Assembly (NCBI RefSeq): GCF_040412425.1
Contig: NC_089762.1
Span: 24,370,891 to 24,434,890 of the forward strand
Direction: 5' to 3'
Length of the DNA: 64,000 nucleotides
Source: Macrobrachium rosenbergii
Taxonomy: Eukaryota; Arthropoda; Malacostraca; Decapoda; Palaemonidae
Under the pieces are notes generated by a model, which saw only the letters and a program-made list of their open reading frames with translations, searched no databases and was not told where the DNA came from. This document shows, piece by piece, positions 1-13,278 of the stretch. Every line of letters begins with the position of its first letter. Position 1 is the stretch's first letter. Position numbers and translations under genes: made by a program.

Positions 1-642
1 ACAATGAATCCCTGATTAGGGCTTCCAACATTTTCTTGAATTTGAAATTAAAAAACTAATACAAATTGCTATATCATTATGACCCAAAAAAATAAAGAAA
101 AGAAACGCATGATTTAGGTTATAGAACTCCAATACACGCTGCATTATTTATGCAAACAATTTCATAGAACGCACTGGTCACATTTTTAACAGATTTAACG
201 ATCCAAGAAAACAAAATCCATGGATGGTGCATTCCTGAATCCGAAAGCTTTCTTGGATTGGGCAACGTCGATAATTGGACACAGCAGAACCTGAAGCACC
301 AGCCATAGGATACTGATATCCGTTCCACGTTCCTTCTCATTTTGCGCAATAAGGGTCTTGGGAGTGAACCGAGATTTTGCAATCGTGCAGATATGAGAAG
401 GAGCGAGAAAGAGACCTTGTATTAAAATTTACTATACTGTATGTGGAATATGCGAATAATTCAAAGGATACACGAAACATTACACATGAGCGGGACAGAG
501 AATACCTTCCTCACGTCTGAACTTTTATTCTGTCTTCTACACTTACCCACTCCTTGCCCTTACTGCGACCCACTACAGTCGACTAAAAACTAAGTATCTC
601 ATTCAATTGCTCAGGTCAACTTACAAGCGCGGACATTCGTCC

Positions 643-717
643 TGCCTTGTCCGGTTCGACAACCGGACGCAAGTCCCTCAGTTTGAGAGCTCAGCGCTTA
701 CCACTGCGCCACGAGGC

Positions 718-720
<3 letters not shown>
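643..720 (-). repeat. tRNA-like element (SINE head or tRNA relic)
   Basis: On the minus strand TGGCGCAGTGG (711-701) is a perfect pol III A-box. It sits in a D-arm-like GCGC-loop-GCGC. About 35 nt on there is a T-arm-like hairpin, GTCCGGTT-4 nt-AACCGGAC (649-668). The anticodon arm pairs poorly and the acceptor stem matches over only about 4 bp, so it is not a functional tRNA. The (AG)n tract begins at its 5' edge. Confidence 0.5.

Positions 721-781
<61 letters not shown>
721..781 (+). repeat. (AG)n microsatellite
   Basis: About 30 uninterrupted AG units abut the tRNA-like element. Confidence 0.95.
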
Positions 782-783
<2 letters not shown>

Positions 784-1376
784 ATCTTCGATGTCATGTT
801 GCCCTCATACTGCTGTGTGACAGCCGAAGACAACTTTCAAGGGGCAAGCACTATTGTTATGAGTTTCAAATTAAAAGGAAAAAAAAAAAGCAAATGAAGA
901 AAAGACAGCAGGAGCTAGATCTCTCTCTCATTTCCATCTCTTCTGCACCACAAATAGAGTAAGAGGAGCACACGCAAACTCAGGACATAAACATGCAAAC
1001 AGCCATTATAAACTGTAGTTGAGTATCTGTTTCTCATTTATTTCCCATTTTACCTTCGGGAAAAGCATTCAAGCAGTGGCTTTTTACCACCGTGGGAAAA
1101 GAACCAGATGGTCTGTCTGCATATCTCTTTTTGAATCCCATCCAAAGCACAAAATCTCTCTTACTTTGCTTGCTGTAAATATCAACCACTACATAACTAC
1201 ATTTCTCGCGGTGTAATAACTGTAGCTTCAGAGAGATGGCGTTACTTGTTAACCATTACGCACCAGTTTTTCTTCGTATGCAAATTTCCATTACAGAAAT
1301 CTACCCAATATGAAATCAAAACAAGTAATATCTGGATAACTGAAATTTATGAAAAACTTACATATACTAACATATA

Positions 1377-1398
1377 TACGCATATACACACATATATG

Positions 1399-1468
<70 letters not shown>

Positions 1469-1486
1469 AAAGTAGACGACTGCGTT

Positions 1487-1580
<94 letters not shown>

Positions 1581-1600
1581 TGTATATATATATATATATT
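1377..1600 (+). repeat. Compound (AT)n(TG)n...(AC)n(AT)n microsatellite
   Basis: AT at 1400-1451, TG at 1452-1468, AC at 1489-1527 and AT at 1534-1600, with a TACTGTA interruption at about 1579. The TG and AC arms are inverted around a 20-nt unique core. Confidence 0.9.
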
Positions 1601-1679
1601 CTCAGAGAGAGAAAGACGTAGACAGAGTTTCTAAAAATAACCTTATACAATACAATCTCACATCTATAAGCAGCCACTA

Positions 1680-2939
1680 TATATGAAAGGATGAAACATT
1701 TATTGTATCGAAGTATCCAGAACTAGGCCTTGACGAACAATACGAAACTAGGCAGCAACAAACCTTTCAGTAGGTCGTTATTTCGACAAGAGGAGGAACA
1801 GAGAAGTCTAAACAAACCCGGTGAACCACACGTAATTGCCATCGACTTAATATCCTGTACTTGACGTGATTCTCTTGGCTTGCCATACCTTCGAGTTGAG
1901 AAGCAGTTTTCATAGTAATTCATTCCGTAACTCAGTACCCAATAAACACACTTAATCTAACAAAATTCGTCGCAAAACAATAAAATAATCCAAAAGACTT
2001 CAATAAACGACGTAGAATGTCGTTAGAATTGAAGTTAACAAATAATACTAGTCTCCTTTCACCCCCGTTTTCTTCTTACTGTTACTATGGATACATTCAA
2101 ATAAACAATATCGTGTGTCGATGGACTTTCGTCATTGCCACGAAGAAAACAGTGGTCTCACTGATATTAATAGTTAAGTATGTTTATCTATTTATCTATA
2201 ATTTTTTCCTGCCTTGAGCATGTATCCCAATTCTTAATTCTACATATTACAAAAAAAAAAAAAATTACCACACGATATATATGAATTTGGGTGAAGAAAA
2301 TAAAGGTTTTGTTACTTCACTGGAAGACTTACTTAGGGTACGGGATAAGTTAAAATAAGCTTTTAACCTAAAGAAAGCGAGAGAAACAGAAATTTGGACA
2401 AAGGTAAGCGTTACCTAACAGTAGTAAAAACAAATATATAAACACTGGAGAACGAAGGAACATTAAGAGACTGTTTTGCTACGTCATACCTAGTTCCTCT
2501 GGCCAGAAGCCAACGTGATAATGTCAACGTCATCCAGATCAGTTACATAAACCCTACGGTATTGTAACTTACAATTTCGCCCCACCAAACTCATAGAAAA
2601 CTAACTTCGTTTTGTTGAAGGACAACCTAAATGTCAACAGTCCACAGATATTAAAGTCTAGTCCTTGGGGCTTAAGAGGAGTTCGATTACATAAGTACGC
2701 CCACGTAAATAGGAATTCTTGGGCAACGTAAAAACTATGGGTTTGTGAAAAGGTCTCCCATTTCACCCCAAAATAAAAACTTCACAAAGCAAAGCCATAA
2801 AAATTCATATGTATTCATAAATTCGTTTAGGCATATAAATGATGCATGTATAATAGTTATGTGGCCGTCAACAACAGTAAGGTTATGAGTGCAAATTTTT
2901 GTCACAAAGTGAGTTTAATCTAATAAGGACTGTGACTCA
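1680..2939. other. Unannotated intergenic stretch
   Basis: AT-rich, no microsatellite beyond a short poly(A) at about 2250. Open frames of 65-66 codons look random. I see no RNA gene or repeat. Confidence 0.5.
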
Positions 2940-3480
2940 GTGGAGAGAGTCGATTCACATGGGGAAATTGAAGGGTAAATCTTCAGGACGAAGGTAGGGT
3001 GGGAAAGGACGACAGCAGGACTGCGTCTGATACGGAATGGAAAACGTGAGTTCATGGGGAGAGAAGTGGTGCGGAATTACTGAATATGAATGAAAGAAAA
3101 CGATCGATAACAAATTCTCCCCCTCTCTCATGCTTTAAAAGGAAGGATACGAAGATGTAGCAGAAAAGTTGGTGAAGAGAGTTAATAGGGGTCATTGTAC
3201 TATAGTACTATGAAGTGGTTTGGTCATGTACAGAGGTTGGGAGAAAAAAAAATACTTAAAAATGGTTCAAAATTCTGTAATCTTGCGGGGGCGGGGGGGG
3301 AGACGCCCCAAAGAACTGGAATGGTGGAGACATAGAACTGTCACAACGTAAGCACCTAAATATTTAAGGTTCACGGGACTGAGTACATAAGAGACTGACA
3401 CAGGATATCTATGGCGCTTATCCAAGACTTATCGATGAATGGGGATTTGACTGCCATCTTGTACTATTCCAAAGACATTA
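2940..3480 (+). pseudogene. Decayed 3' end of a non-LTR retrotransposon ORF
   Basis: The frame at about 3210-3250 reads MKWFGHVQRLGEK, which matches the conserved RWFGHVxRM segment found in the C-terminal tail of many LINE reverse transcriptases. About 40 nt further, GRRPKELEWW resembles the GRGRPRxRWxD that normally follows. The upstream 250 bases have lost a usable frame. A poly-G run at 3290-3300 interrupts the tail. Confidence 0.5.
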
Positions 3481-3654
3481 CCTCTTAGATCAAACAGGCT
3501 ACTTCTGAAAATTGTCGGTATGCATAAGAATCAGATTAATACCTTTCCTTCAAGCGGATGATCAAGACTTTCATAAGATCTACACCAATATCTCCGGGGC
3601 TGTCGTCATAACCGGTCGCGAATGCTCCTCTAATATCCTACGTCTATTCATCAC

Positions 3655-3657
<3 letters not shown>

Positions 3658-3722
<65 letters not shown>
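3658..3722 (+). repeat. (CT)n microsatellite
   Basis: About 32 CT units. Confidence 0.95.
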
Positions 3723-3723
<1 letters not shown>

Positions 3724-3799
3724 TCGACGGCACAGAAAATCGTCGGTTTCGTGGGGAAGGGTTGTCCAGTATCACATCACTGGTTCTAAATTGGGGCGG

Positions 3800-3972
3800 A
3801 CTGGAGTTTCCTCCTGATATGAAAAGACCCGGATAAGGAAGATACCGAAGGAGAAGGGGCGAAAGCCAGGAAATTAACAGAGGGTTTTAGAAGAGACAAG
3901 GAGAGAAAATAATCAGAGGGCTGGAGGATTCTTTGGATGAATGGGGTCAAAGACCGCAAGTCATTTTAAAGG

Positions 3973-3975
<3 letters not shown>
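3800..3975 (+). pseudogene. Fragment similar to a LINE C-terminal tail
   Basis: The frame at about 3920-3960 reads [14 protein letters not shown], similar to the RWMDGVKxDL tail of LINE proteins. It is cut off by the (AG)n tract that starts at 3978. It may be part of the same broken insertion as 2940-3480. Confidence 0.35.

Positions 3976-3977
<2 letters not shown>

Positions 3978-4022
<45 letters not shown>
3978..4022 (+). repeat. (AG)n microsatellite
   Basis: About 22 units; ends the LINE-like fragment. Confidence 0.95.
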
Positions 4023-4313
<291 letters not shown>

Positions 4314-4316
4314 CAA

Positions 4317-4327
<11 letters not shown>

Positions 4328-4384
<57 letters not shown>
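4328..4384 (+). repeat. (AT)n microsatellite
   Basis: About 28 units. Confidence 0.95.
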
Positions 4385-4386
<2 letters not shown>

Positions 4387-4820
4387 ATAAAACAAAGAAT
4401 AATATCATAGACAGACCATCTATCAAAGGATTAGTGGAAGGAAACACTGTCTGTGGTCTGAAATATTGGAGAGGCAAGTAAAGAGGATCTGAGGCGGGGA
4501 CAGCTGAATGCTGATGTCCCAAACTCCCCGTGCGCCCTAGTATCGGTCCTTTGATCTTGAAGGATGGGAAGAGATCTCATAAGACTCTTTCCACATCCTA
4601 CATCAAGCAAGACATGAAGTTCAAAAACAAGAATGACATGGGAGTTGGGAGTTCGGTAGGTACATAGCTCTCTAATGCATTTCTTGTGTGCGCGCGCTGC
4701 GGGGGCGGCTTAGAGGATGATATGTGTTAAGTTCGATACAACAGTTCTCCTGCAAGCGTGCAGTCATACACAGATAAACGTATATCTATGTACACATATA
4801 AACGAGCACACACACGCGCG

Positions 4821-4821
<1 letters not shown>

Positions 4822-4890
<69 letters not shown>
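4822..4890 (+). repeat. (AT)n microsatellite
   Basis: About 34 units after a CACACGCGCG run. Confidence 0.95.
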
Positions 4891-4903
<13 letters not shown>

Positions 4904-5140
4904 AATACATGTGTGTATTTGTGTATATTTATTGAAATTTAGTCACGAACACGCGCGACTTCATATTACCAAAGAATCAGGTTCGAATAATGACCGGGGC
5001 AGATGCACGTATTTTGATTATAATTCCCGTAGGGTAAGAGTCATTCTCAAGGTATAGTGAATTCAATATTAAGTGGTATTAAGTATTTTTCCCAATTATT
5101 ATTATCATTGTGTACGTAACACTTAGTCAACAGTCAACAG

Positions 5141-5144
<4 letters not shown>

Positions 5145-5181
<37 letters not shown>
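5145..5181 (+). repeat. (AG)n microsatellite
   Basis: About 18 units. Confidence 0.95.
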
Positions 5182-5182
<1 letters not shown>

Positions 5183-5658
5183 ATATGAAAACTCAAGAGT
5201 AATGAAGCTTGCGAGAGACCAGCCACCTTTTCAGTCTGTAACCTTTGCACAAGCGTCCATCAACGGATTACTTCTAGAGAAGACACGAACAGCAAAGTTA
5301 GCTCGAAAGAGATGCAATCGAGTCGGGATTACGGACTTCATCTACTAAAAAAAAAGTAATATGATGAATGAAAAATTATAAAGAAAGTATCTTTAAGTAT
5401 ATGATCTTTAACTAATTTATATTAAAAGAGCCCGGTTTCTTATTGAAACATCTTCACTCAAAACTACAGATGAAGAACATAGTTAACTTTTTTAACAATA
5501 ATTGTTTTAGATTATCGATGCGTAACATCAACTGGGAAAAGCGTCACCATTAAAGCCTAATTAAGATGTAAGGAAAGGTTGAATTCCATAATAAAAGTGA
5601 CTGAGAACCTTACAAAGGCTATCCAAAGCTACATAAATATTTTATTTCAGAGGACAGA

Positions 5659-5726
<68 letters not shown>
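5659..5726 (+). repeat. (ATT)n microsatellite
   Basis: About 22 units. Confidence 0.95.
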
Positions 5727-5728
<2 letters not shown>

Positions 5729-6171
5729 CATCATCATTTGTTGTTGGTTGTTGTGTATAATCATATTCTTTTAAACAAGACCGAATGGGCATTTATTCGA
5801 CTTAGAGGCTTCACCAGGAATAAAGAAAACACAAAGCAAATAAAGAGGGTAAAACAAAAGAAATACGTAAATAAATACCGAGTATTTACCCTCATTATTA
5901 ATAAAGGCGAGAGGAAATGGACTAATAATGGGAAGCACGTAAATAATAAAGCAGCGTGCAGCTGTGAGAGTAAAACATCGTCCATTTCAAAAGCAAACCA
6001 CGACCAATGCTTTCATAGTGGCCTGGACATGACCCCCGACCTTTCTCTCCATAAATGTATTCGAGGAACTGAATGTTAAAAAGCCATTTGACTTTGATGA
6101 CATACTTATGATGACAGTGGATGCTTTCAATAAAAGTATCGGAGACAAAGTTTCAAACAAATGGGAGAATC

Positions 6172-6239
<68 letters not shown>
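6172..6239 (+). repeat. (AAT)n microsatellite
   Basis: About 22 units; inverse orientation to the tract at 5.66 kb. Confidence 0.95.
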
Positions 6240-6242
<3 letters not shown>

Positions 6243-7660
6243 CACAAGCAGCGAATGATGGGGGTTTTCAATATACGTACACTGGTCCCTTCCAAAGCTG
6301 ATATGAACTATTTTGACCAAGGGTCACAGTAATATAGTCCCTTCAAGCCATAAATATTCAAAGAGCAGGAAGCGTTATGGACACGCTTGCATGTACCAGG
6401 AAGTGATGAAAACTATTGGCAACCCCCAAATAAAGAAATTTATATTCGCATGTGTATGTGCGTGTGGTTGTGAGTACATTTTTGCGTCACAGCACGAGCC
6501 ATAAATATGAACCGAAGGGTTATGATACGATAAGAGTTATCAATGATCTATCAGGAGGGGCCCAAGAGCCACCTGAAAGCCCTCCTTACATGTGTCGTGC
6601 TACTCGGCCAAAAATGAGAGGCCTTTTCCCCCCGAAATAAAACAAGCGGTAGCCATAAAATGGGGACACGGCAGTAAAGGCGAATAGGGGAAGAGGAGTA
6701 ACAGAGGAACGAGAGAACACATCCAATAAGACCATGAATGCTAAGTACACTTTACTGACGATGGAAAGCTGTCCAAAAATGACTAATAAGAATATTAAAT
6801 AATAACAATAACATACACATAAAATTAACCGCCCTTTATAAATAAAGGAACTAATATGGAATATTTCATGATACAAACCAATACAAAAATTTCATATACA
6901 CAGATCATACAGCATCATAGAGACATAAAGCTTAATGTTTTCTGAATCGATGGTGCTATCCTCTTAATGATTAGAGATCATTTGACTTAACGTTCCTTAC
7001 AAGAACGAACGAGCTCGTGAACATGGCAGAAGTGGAATGACGAAGGGCGCATTGGGTTTATCAGTGAAATCCGCCGCTGTAAATCAAGCAGCGTCGTTTC
7101 CCCGCTGATGGAACGCGAGATAAAACATGCATAAGTGGGATGATCAATTTTGAAGGATACTAGCATTCAGAACTTCAAGGCCATTCAGGATGAAGATGGT
7201 GAATAGGAACGAAAACAGGATAATGTGCTAGACTTAACTGTTCTTCAACGCGTCAACACTTTACCGTCGATAAGGATGGAAAAACATTTGATATTCAATA
7301 AAAGCCAATCATAAAGCATTCTGGGACACAAATTATGGTTAGTTGAAACGCTCGACTTCCCTTCCTATTCATTAAGTTGTGCTTAACCGACCGAAGTAAT
7401 TATGCCACGATTTACGCCTACTGGGTCATCGCCAATGTGCCTCGCACTCCATTGCCTTTGGACTGAAGTTCCTTGCTTGAAACTTCACTCGGGCACACTA
7501 AATTTATCTGTTTACGAAACCAAGTTTATTCATTATTTGTTAATAATTAAATATCATTGATTTTTACAATGTCTCATTTATATATATTCAGTTCTACGTC
7601 TTTATTAATATTAATCCCTTTCTCTCACACTTCCAAAGGCTTTAAGAGTGCGTGTGTGTG

Positions 7661-7664
<4 letters not shown>

Positions 7665-7726
<62 letters not shown>
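7665..7726 (+). repeat. (AG)n microsatellite
   Basis: About 30 units after a short TG run. Confidence 0.95.
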
Positions 7727-7728
<2 letters not shown>

Positions 7729-7729
7729 T

Positions 7730-9300
7730 CATCAATGCAGGAATTCTTAAATGGAATCTGATTAAGCCTTCATAATGCATCTAAGTGGAAGAAAGGATTA
7801 CGTTACCTCCGCTTCCATTGGATTCCCACATTTCCTTTTGCAATTCCCAAAAGAGAAAGATCTGCACGATGATTCCAGGAAGTTGTAAATTACGCCTCCC
7901 CACCCCATGATTAAGTTACCGGCAACATTTCCAATGTGTTTTAGAAATTACAGCAATTAATTACAAGAGAAGAGTTTTGAACCCCACAACAACTTATCGG
8001 ACGAAGTTTATATTATATCAGTGGCTTCGTGTAAACTCCAAGCTGATACAAACAATTCCTATTAATTTCATAGTTACAGATCATATACTTGACGCTGCCT
8101 TACAATTTCTATTCGGGTAATAATATGAAAAAACTATATGTATATCTAAATATATAATGTATCTTAGCGTATCTACTCATACAATATATTTAAGGAAATC
8201 AATAATACGTTATAGGAGTCGAGTTTTCAACGAGAGGAATCAATAGCAATCACTGTTACCCCCAAAACGCGTCTCTGCTGCAGCTCTGCTTGAGAAAGCT
8301 CTCGCCCCGTCGAGGGTAAATTTAGAAAATCATTCGCAAGAATTTTCTGGCAGAAGAGAAAAACTCCAGAAAAACCCCAGAGCCGCATTTCCACAATAAA
8401 GAGATCCCACGCGCCACTCTCTCAATGGGGGAACGTTTGTGACCACATGAATGGCGCAATGAGTTTCGGGGCAAAATACCGCGAGGGAGCGACTTCCCCT
8501 CTGTAATTAGGAAAGCTTAAGGGGAGTGCCGTCGCCAACAAATGTGAATGATGAGCGTTATTTCATTCCTCGCTAATCGAGGGCGACGTTTCCTCTCTGT
8601 CAATTACATTAATAGAATTACACCTAAAATACATTTCACGTTTGCGGAGATGACGACTGAAAGCATCAAATACGTTGGTATTAGAGACATAATCCTTCTC
8701 TATTTACTAAATTTCCGCCATCTCTAGCGATTGCTAAATGGGGGAAGACAAACAACAACATGCTAATTACTGCAATCATCTCGATATAATAAAATATAAT
8801 GTATATGCATATAATTATATTTTGTGTAACAACGATAATCTGCGGGGAATAAACTCCACGATCAGACTGGCCATCACGGTGTATCTATAAATCATTCTAG
8901 CCAGTAACAATGTCATCGAAAATTATAAAACACAAAGTGTATTGGGCGATATTTATGGTGATCAGAGAGGGACTAGACACACCCTACACGTTTACTCCAT
9001 AACAACTTCATATTGTGAAACTAAAGATTTAACATATGAATATGGAATTAACGACCTACATTGACCGTGGTCTCAAACTTGAAAACAATTATTTCCTTCC
9101 TTGCTCTACAACTTGAGAAACACTAACACTCATGACAAAACTATACATACATACATATTACCCAACACAATGCCCACATCACTATACATGATACAAGAAC
9201 CAGCAGAAACTATGAGAAATCATTACCTAGCATCTTGAATGTCATCAAGATATAGTACCTTGATGATGTCCATCATAAAATAATTTGCGAAAGCACTAGA
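7730..9300. other. Unannotated stretch with a GC-richer patch
   Basis: 8240-8600 is GC-richer and free of simple repeats; no frame survives. It may be a conserved noncoding element. The rest is AT-rich without recognisable features. Confidence 0.4.
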
Positions 9301-9359
9301 TGCACACTTGTTTCATGTTTCACGTTTGCTCTTGCAGAAACGAAATATAATTTTCCCTT

Positions 9360-9545
9360 TTGGAAGGACTGGGACTAGAAAAGCAGAGCCTTCCACTTGT
9401 CAGCAAGTCTTCTGGGATGAGGCTGCTGGTCCCAGGCCCTTTTCTGGACACCAGCTGACGCTGGTAACCACTCGCAGCTGGAATGACAGGTGGAGAACCG
9501 GCTGGGATCGAAGCAAGGATATTACAAACGTGGAGCCCAGTTTTT
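9360..9545 (-). repeat. tRNA-derived SINE-like copy
   Basis: On the minus strand GCTTCGATCCC (9514-9504) is one base from the pol III B-box. A body follows with a CTCATCCCA block (9413-9422). The same layout and similar words occur at 14185-14356, suggesting one family. A plus-strand open frame across it (9308-9553) is not treated as a gene. Confidence 0.45.
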
Positions 9546-9908
9546 ATGTATGAGTACGCTTGTCTATGTAATCAGATATATACTGCAAAAGTATAAAACG
9601 TGAGAGAATTATTTTATAATACGCATAATCATGCACAAGTTGAAAAAAAATGTGGCAAACTGGCAAGCAATTGCAATTTCGGGGAGATCTCTTTGTGCAC
9701 GTCTGGAATTAAATCTTGACCTAAATTTTTTTATACTCATGTTAAAAATATGCGATTTTCATTTGTCCTTTTACAGTTGCGTCTGATAAATCACGTTCCG
9801 AATATTACTCAAGGGGCTGGCGCACACGACAAATGCCTTTATTACCCCACTTCAACAGTCGCTCCAAATGTTTCCCTATCTTATTTTGTTTCATTACTTT
9901 TACACGCA

Positions 9909-9979
9909 CATACATACATACATACATACATACATAAATACTCACACACAAACATTCACACACACATATATAAATATAT

Positions 9980-10053
<74 letters not shown>
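9909..10053 (+). repeat. (CATA)n and (AG)n microsatellites
   Basis: CATA repeats at 9909-9937, then AG at 9985-10053. Confidence 0.9.
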
Positions 10054-10058
<5 letters not shown>

Positions 10059-10655
10059 GCCCGCGCATGTCTGTCAGACTGCTTTGAAATAACCATAAGG
10101 TACAATGGCTATACTGAAACAACTTTTAGTCTCGGATACTGTGGGCAAAATATAAAGGAAAAATATCCTGCTTGTTAACGACACAATAGCATGTTCACTG
10201 GGCCACGCAAAATCAATGACAATGGACACGGGGAGCGAGAGAGCGAACTTTTCTTTTCTTTTTTCGAGGAAAGGTTTCGAAATGCCAAAACTGCGATTTA
10301 TTGAATTTCTATAAATTCGACCTTCTTTTTTTATACACGTTTACTGTGTATTTGAAGTGACAACGCTGCCTGTTCATTTTCTCTATGGCGATTAAGATCA
10401 TTTTCCAACTCCACATAATCAAATGACACAACTGACTGACTCGCCCAAGTAACCTGAAAAACGCGGAAGTCTTCCATTATAACGAATCACGGTTTGCTAT
10501 ATCATTCGCAATTGATGAACTCTTATCCACTTATTTGATCTTTTTTTTACCTTCACAAATCGTCGCTTAAAGTATCCTTGGAAAATTGCTAGGCAGGCAC
10601 AGAGGCTATTTGCTGGTTCCAAAAGAAAGTATCCTCATTTTGAAGTGCAACAGAA

Positions 10656-10707
10656 ATTGTTGAAACTTGAGGAAGTGAGTTATTGTTGAAACTTGAGGAA
10701 GTGAGTT
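10656..10707 (+). repeat. Perfect 26-bp tandem duplication
   Basis: ATTGTTGAAACTTGAGGAAG plus GTGAGTT-type end is repeated twice head to tail without a mismatch. Confidence 0.7.
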
Positions 10708-11489
10708 CTAACAACCCAGGCATCATAAAGAAGTCCTGGACCGTGGCATTCAATCGATTCACCTTGGGAGGATCTTGTTTTAACGGGACATTGAGCCCAC
10801 AAACCAAAATCCTACGCACTCCACGTAGGAGGACACACGCCCAAAAAACTGACTTGCCTTGGCCTGTATAATAATACAGTTAAATAAGAATGCCACTATA
10901 GCTACTACTGTTGAAAAAATAAGTTTCCGACTGGTTTCAAAGAGATTTTCTAGCAAAGACAAAAGTATAACAATATACAGCAGGTGTGAATTCACCTCAG
11001 AGAAAGTCAGTCAAAGCACGAGTTCATATCTCAAACTAAGTACAATTCCACACTGCGAACTTGTAAAGAAACCAACACTGGCCTTGCCTAGTGGTGCCCG
11101 CCCCACAGTTTCCTCCCGAGTTTTCAAAGGCTGCACTAAAATCTTTACGACCGCAAGGAGAGTTTAGGAAAAAAAAGGAATACAGCTCAAAACGTATATT
11201 CTTTCTCCCTGGGGATAAACAAAAGTTCTTTTCCTTGGAAGCGAAGATATATGCAGCCTTGGGTCCCTCTTTAATATAATACGCCGAGGCTTTTCTCGAA
11301 CTGCCGGAAAAGAACCTCGGCATCCTCCAAAAAACAGCCCAGGGCTTGATCCCAGGGCCGCCGAAAATTCATGATAATGGCAGCGCGTGCGTCGCAGTGC
11401 ACTTCAGCAATGACAACAACAGTACGACCCTCAAAACTCCTTTTATTTTGTTTTCATGTGACATTAAGTCGCGACCAAGCTAATGAGCG

Positions 11490-11495
<6 letters not shown>

Positions 11496-11563
<68 letters not shown>
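11496..11563 (+). repeat. (AG)n microsatellite
   Basis: About 34 units. Confidence 0.95.
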
Positions 11564-11566
<3 letters not shown>

Positions 11567-12436
11567 AGTTACTCGCCACACTACACTTTGCTGCGAATTT
11601 ATAAGATCACAAATAACGCCAGTTGAATCCACAGATTACAGGTATGTTTCGTCTTAACAGTCAATTACCAAGACACGACTTTCCTTGCCTGAAGTAAAGA
11701 TATAAATTAAAACAGTAAATTGTCAGTGGAGGATGTAGACATTAGTAAAACAGGGATCCTGTTATAGAAGACCTTCGGCATTTTGACATATATATATATT
11801 TTTTTTTTTTATTTTTATTTTTAGATAAGGCGAAACCAAGTGCCTCAAGAAACGTGTCAAGTGCTGTCGCAGCATAAGAGAAGAAAAAAGCCGGTTAAGT
11901 TTCACATAACGTACTAGCTTCTCAAAGGCGCAATTTGTATCGTAGGAGTTTCAGACAAGAAATGTGCGACATGAGGAAACTTCCCAGCCATGATCTGCAT
12001 TCCCTAAACAAAGATCCCAACAGTAAAAAGGCGAAAATAATAAGGACATTTAAATGAACAGGTGCCACTGGCAAATGTGGAGTGAGCAGTGATGAATTTC
12101 CCAGTAAATAAAACGAAACATTACAAAACTATCACAATTAATGCACTAATTAAACGATTCATATGACTTACGTCCCAAAAATAAAGGCTACCTGGGTAGA
12201 ACCACAGAACTTACGAGAGCCATACTCTCTTATATAACAAAAAAAAATGGCGAAGACATTGCTCTCTCAAAAACTGCACGGTTTACGTGAAGTTTTCGCT
12301 CCCTTCCAGTGAAATGTTCCAGTCAGACAGTCACTCTGTCCGTCTGTCTTTTCCGTGAACTCAAAAAATTTACTTTCATCTCTATCTGGACTAGATGAAT
12401 TTGCATACCGTAATTGGAAACCGCTTTTGGTATAAG

Positions 12437-12439
<3 letters not shown>

Positions 12440-12479
<40 letters not shown>
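12440..12479 (+). repeat. (AG)n microsatellite
   Basis: About 20 units. Confidence 0.95.
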
Positions 12480-12481
<2 letters not shown>

Positions 12482-12739
12482 CATTTCCATACTCGGAGTT
12501 GAACAGAATAAAGCTGGCCAAGCGAAAAACAAAATATTCAATTGTATAATAATGAAAGACGAGATTTTGATTTCCTGAACATCGGGTAATGTTTGTTATT
12601 TATTATTTTTATTTTATTACATGCTTTTATTTAACTTGACTTCTGTCACTAAATTTTCGACCTGCTCCCTTCATCCGATGGACCTGAAATTTTGCATGGT
12701 TACTCAATCCCGGGTTCAATACAACCTTACATGATCAGT

Positions 12740-12755
12740 AGGTCAGCAGTGACCT
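12740..12755. promoter_or_regulatory. Inverted AGGTCA pair, 4-nt spacer
   Basis: AGGTCA-GCAG-TGACCT, with another TGACCT at 12770. Ecdysone receptor sites usually have a 1-nt spacer, so binding is uncertain. It lies in repeat-like DNA. Confidence 0.25.
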
Positions 12756-12992
12756 CTAATGACCCTACAGTGACCTCTTCCCGTATCTCAGGATTTGTAT
12801 GAAAATCTTCGGATTTTTCATACCTTCTTTGACTCGGTAGACTAAGTTAACAACTCCAGTGATTACTCAAATCTTATTTTGCTCGACAGGATGTCACGCT
12901 CAATTTCGTTAGCTACAATCATAAATCGCTTACAATTTCTGTTAAAACTAAAAGTATAAAATAAAAAAAATAAAATTTGTTAATACGCTAGT

Positions 12993-13183
12993 ATTAAAAT
13001 GCACTAAAAAGTAAAAAATTATGTTTTGAGGCACATAAAGGATTTTCTTACAATTAATCATGTCTAGTAGCATTTCCTTCCATGTTTGGCGACCACGTTT
13101 TTTTTTTTTTTTTTTTTTTGACATGATTAATTGTAAGAAAATCCTGGTGTCTCAAAACTTATTTTTACTTTTTGCATTTTAAT
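12993..13183. mobile_element. Hairpin-forming inverted repeat, MITE-like
   Basis: The left arm 12993-13064 and right arm 13120-13183 are near-perfect reverse complements, sharing for example CATGATTAATTGTAAGAAAA. They are separated by about 55 bp that ends in a T21 run. Outer flanks show weaker similarity. The structure fits a foldback or MITE element; the boundaries and target duplication are unclear. Confidence 0.5.
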
Positions 13184-13205
13184 AAAAGTGTGGTTTACAA
13201 TTTTA

Positions 13206-13228
13206 ATAAATATATATATATTTATATA

Positions 13229-13271
<43 letters not shown>
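13206..13271 (+). repeat. (AT)n microsatellite
   Basis: Interrupted AT run adjoining the inverted repeat at 13.0-13.2 kb. Confidence 0.9.

Positions 13272-13278
<7 letters not shown>

Larger units (their letters stand above)
10180..12430. other. Unannotated stretch
   Basis: Overlapping frames of 60-100 codons on both strands at 10.6-11.3 kb have no protein-like features or splice context. Apart from the duplication at 10656 and the AG tract at 11.5 kb, I see nothing. Confidence 0.4.

Noticed and set aside
9308..9553. 81-codon plus-strand frame
   Set aside because: It overlaps a SINE-like copy read on its antisense strand.
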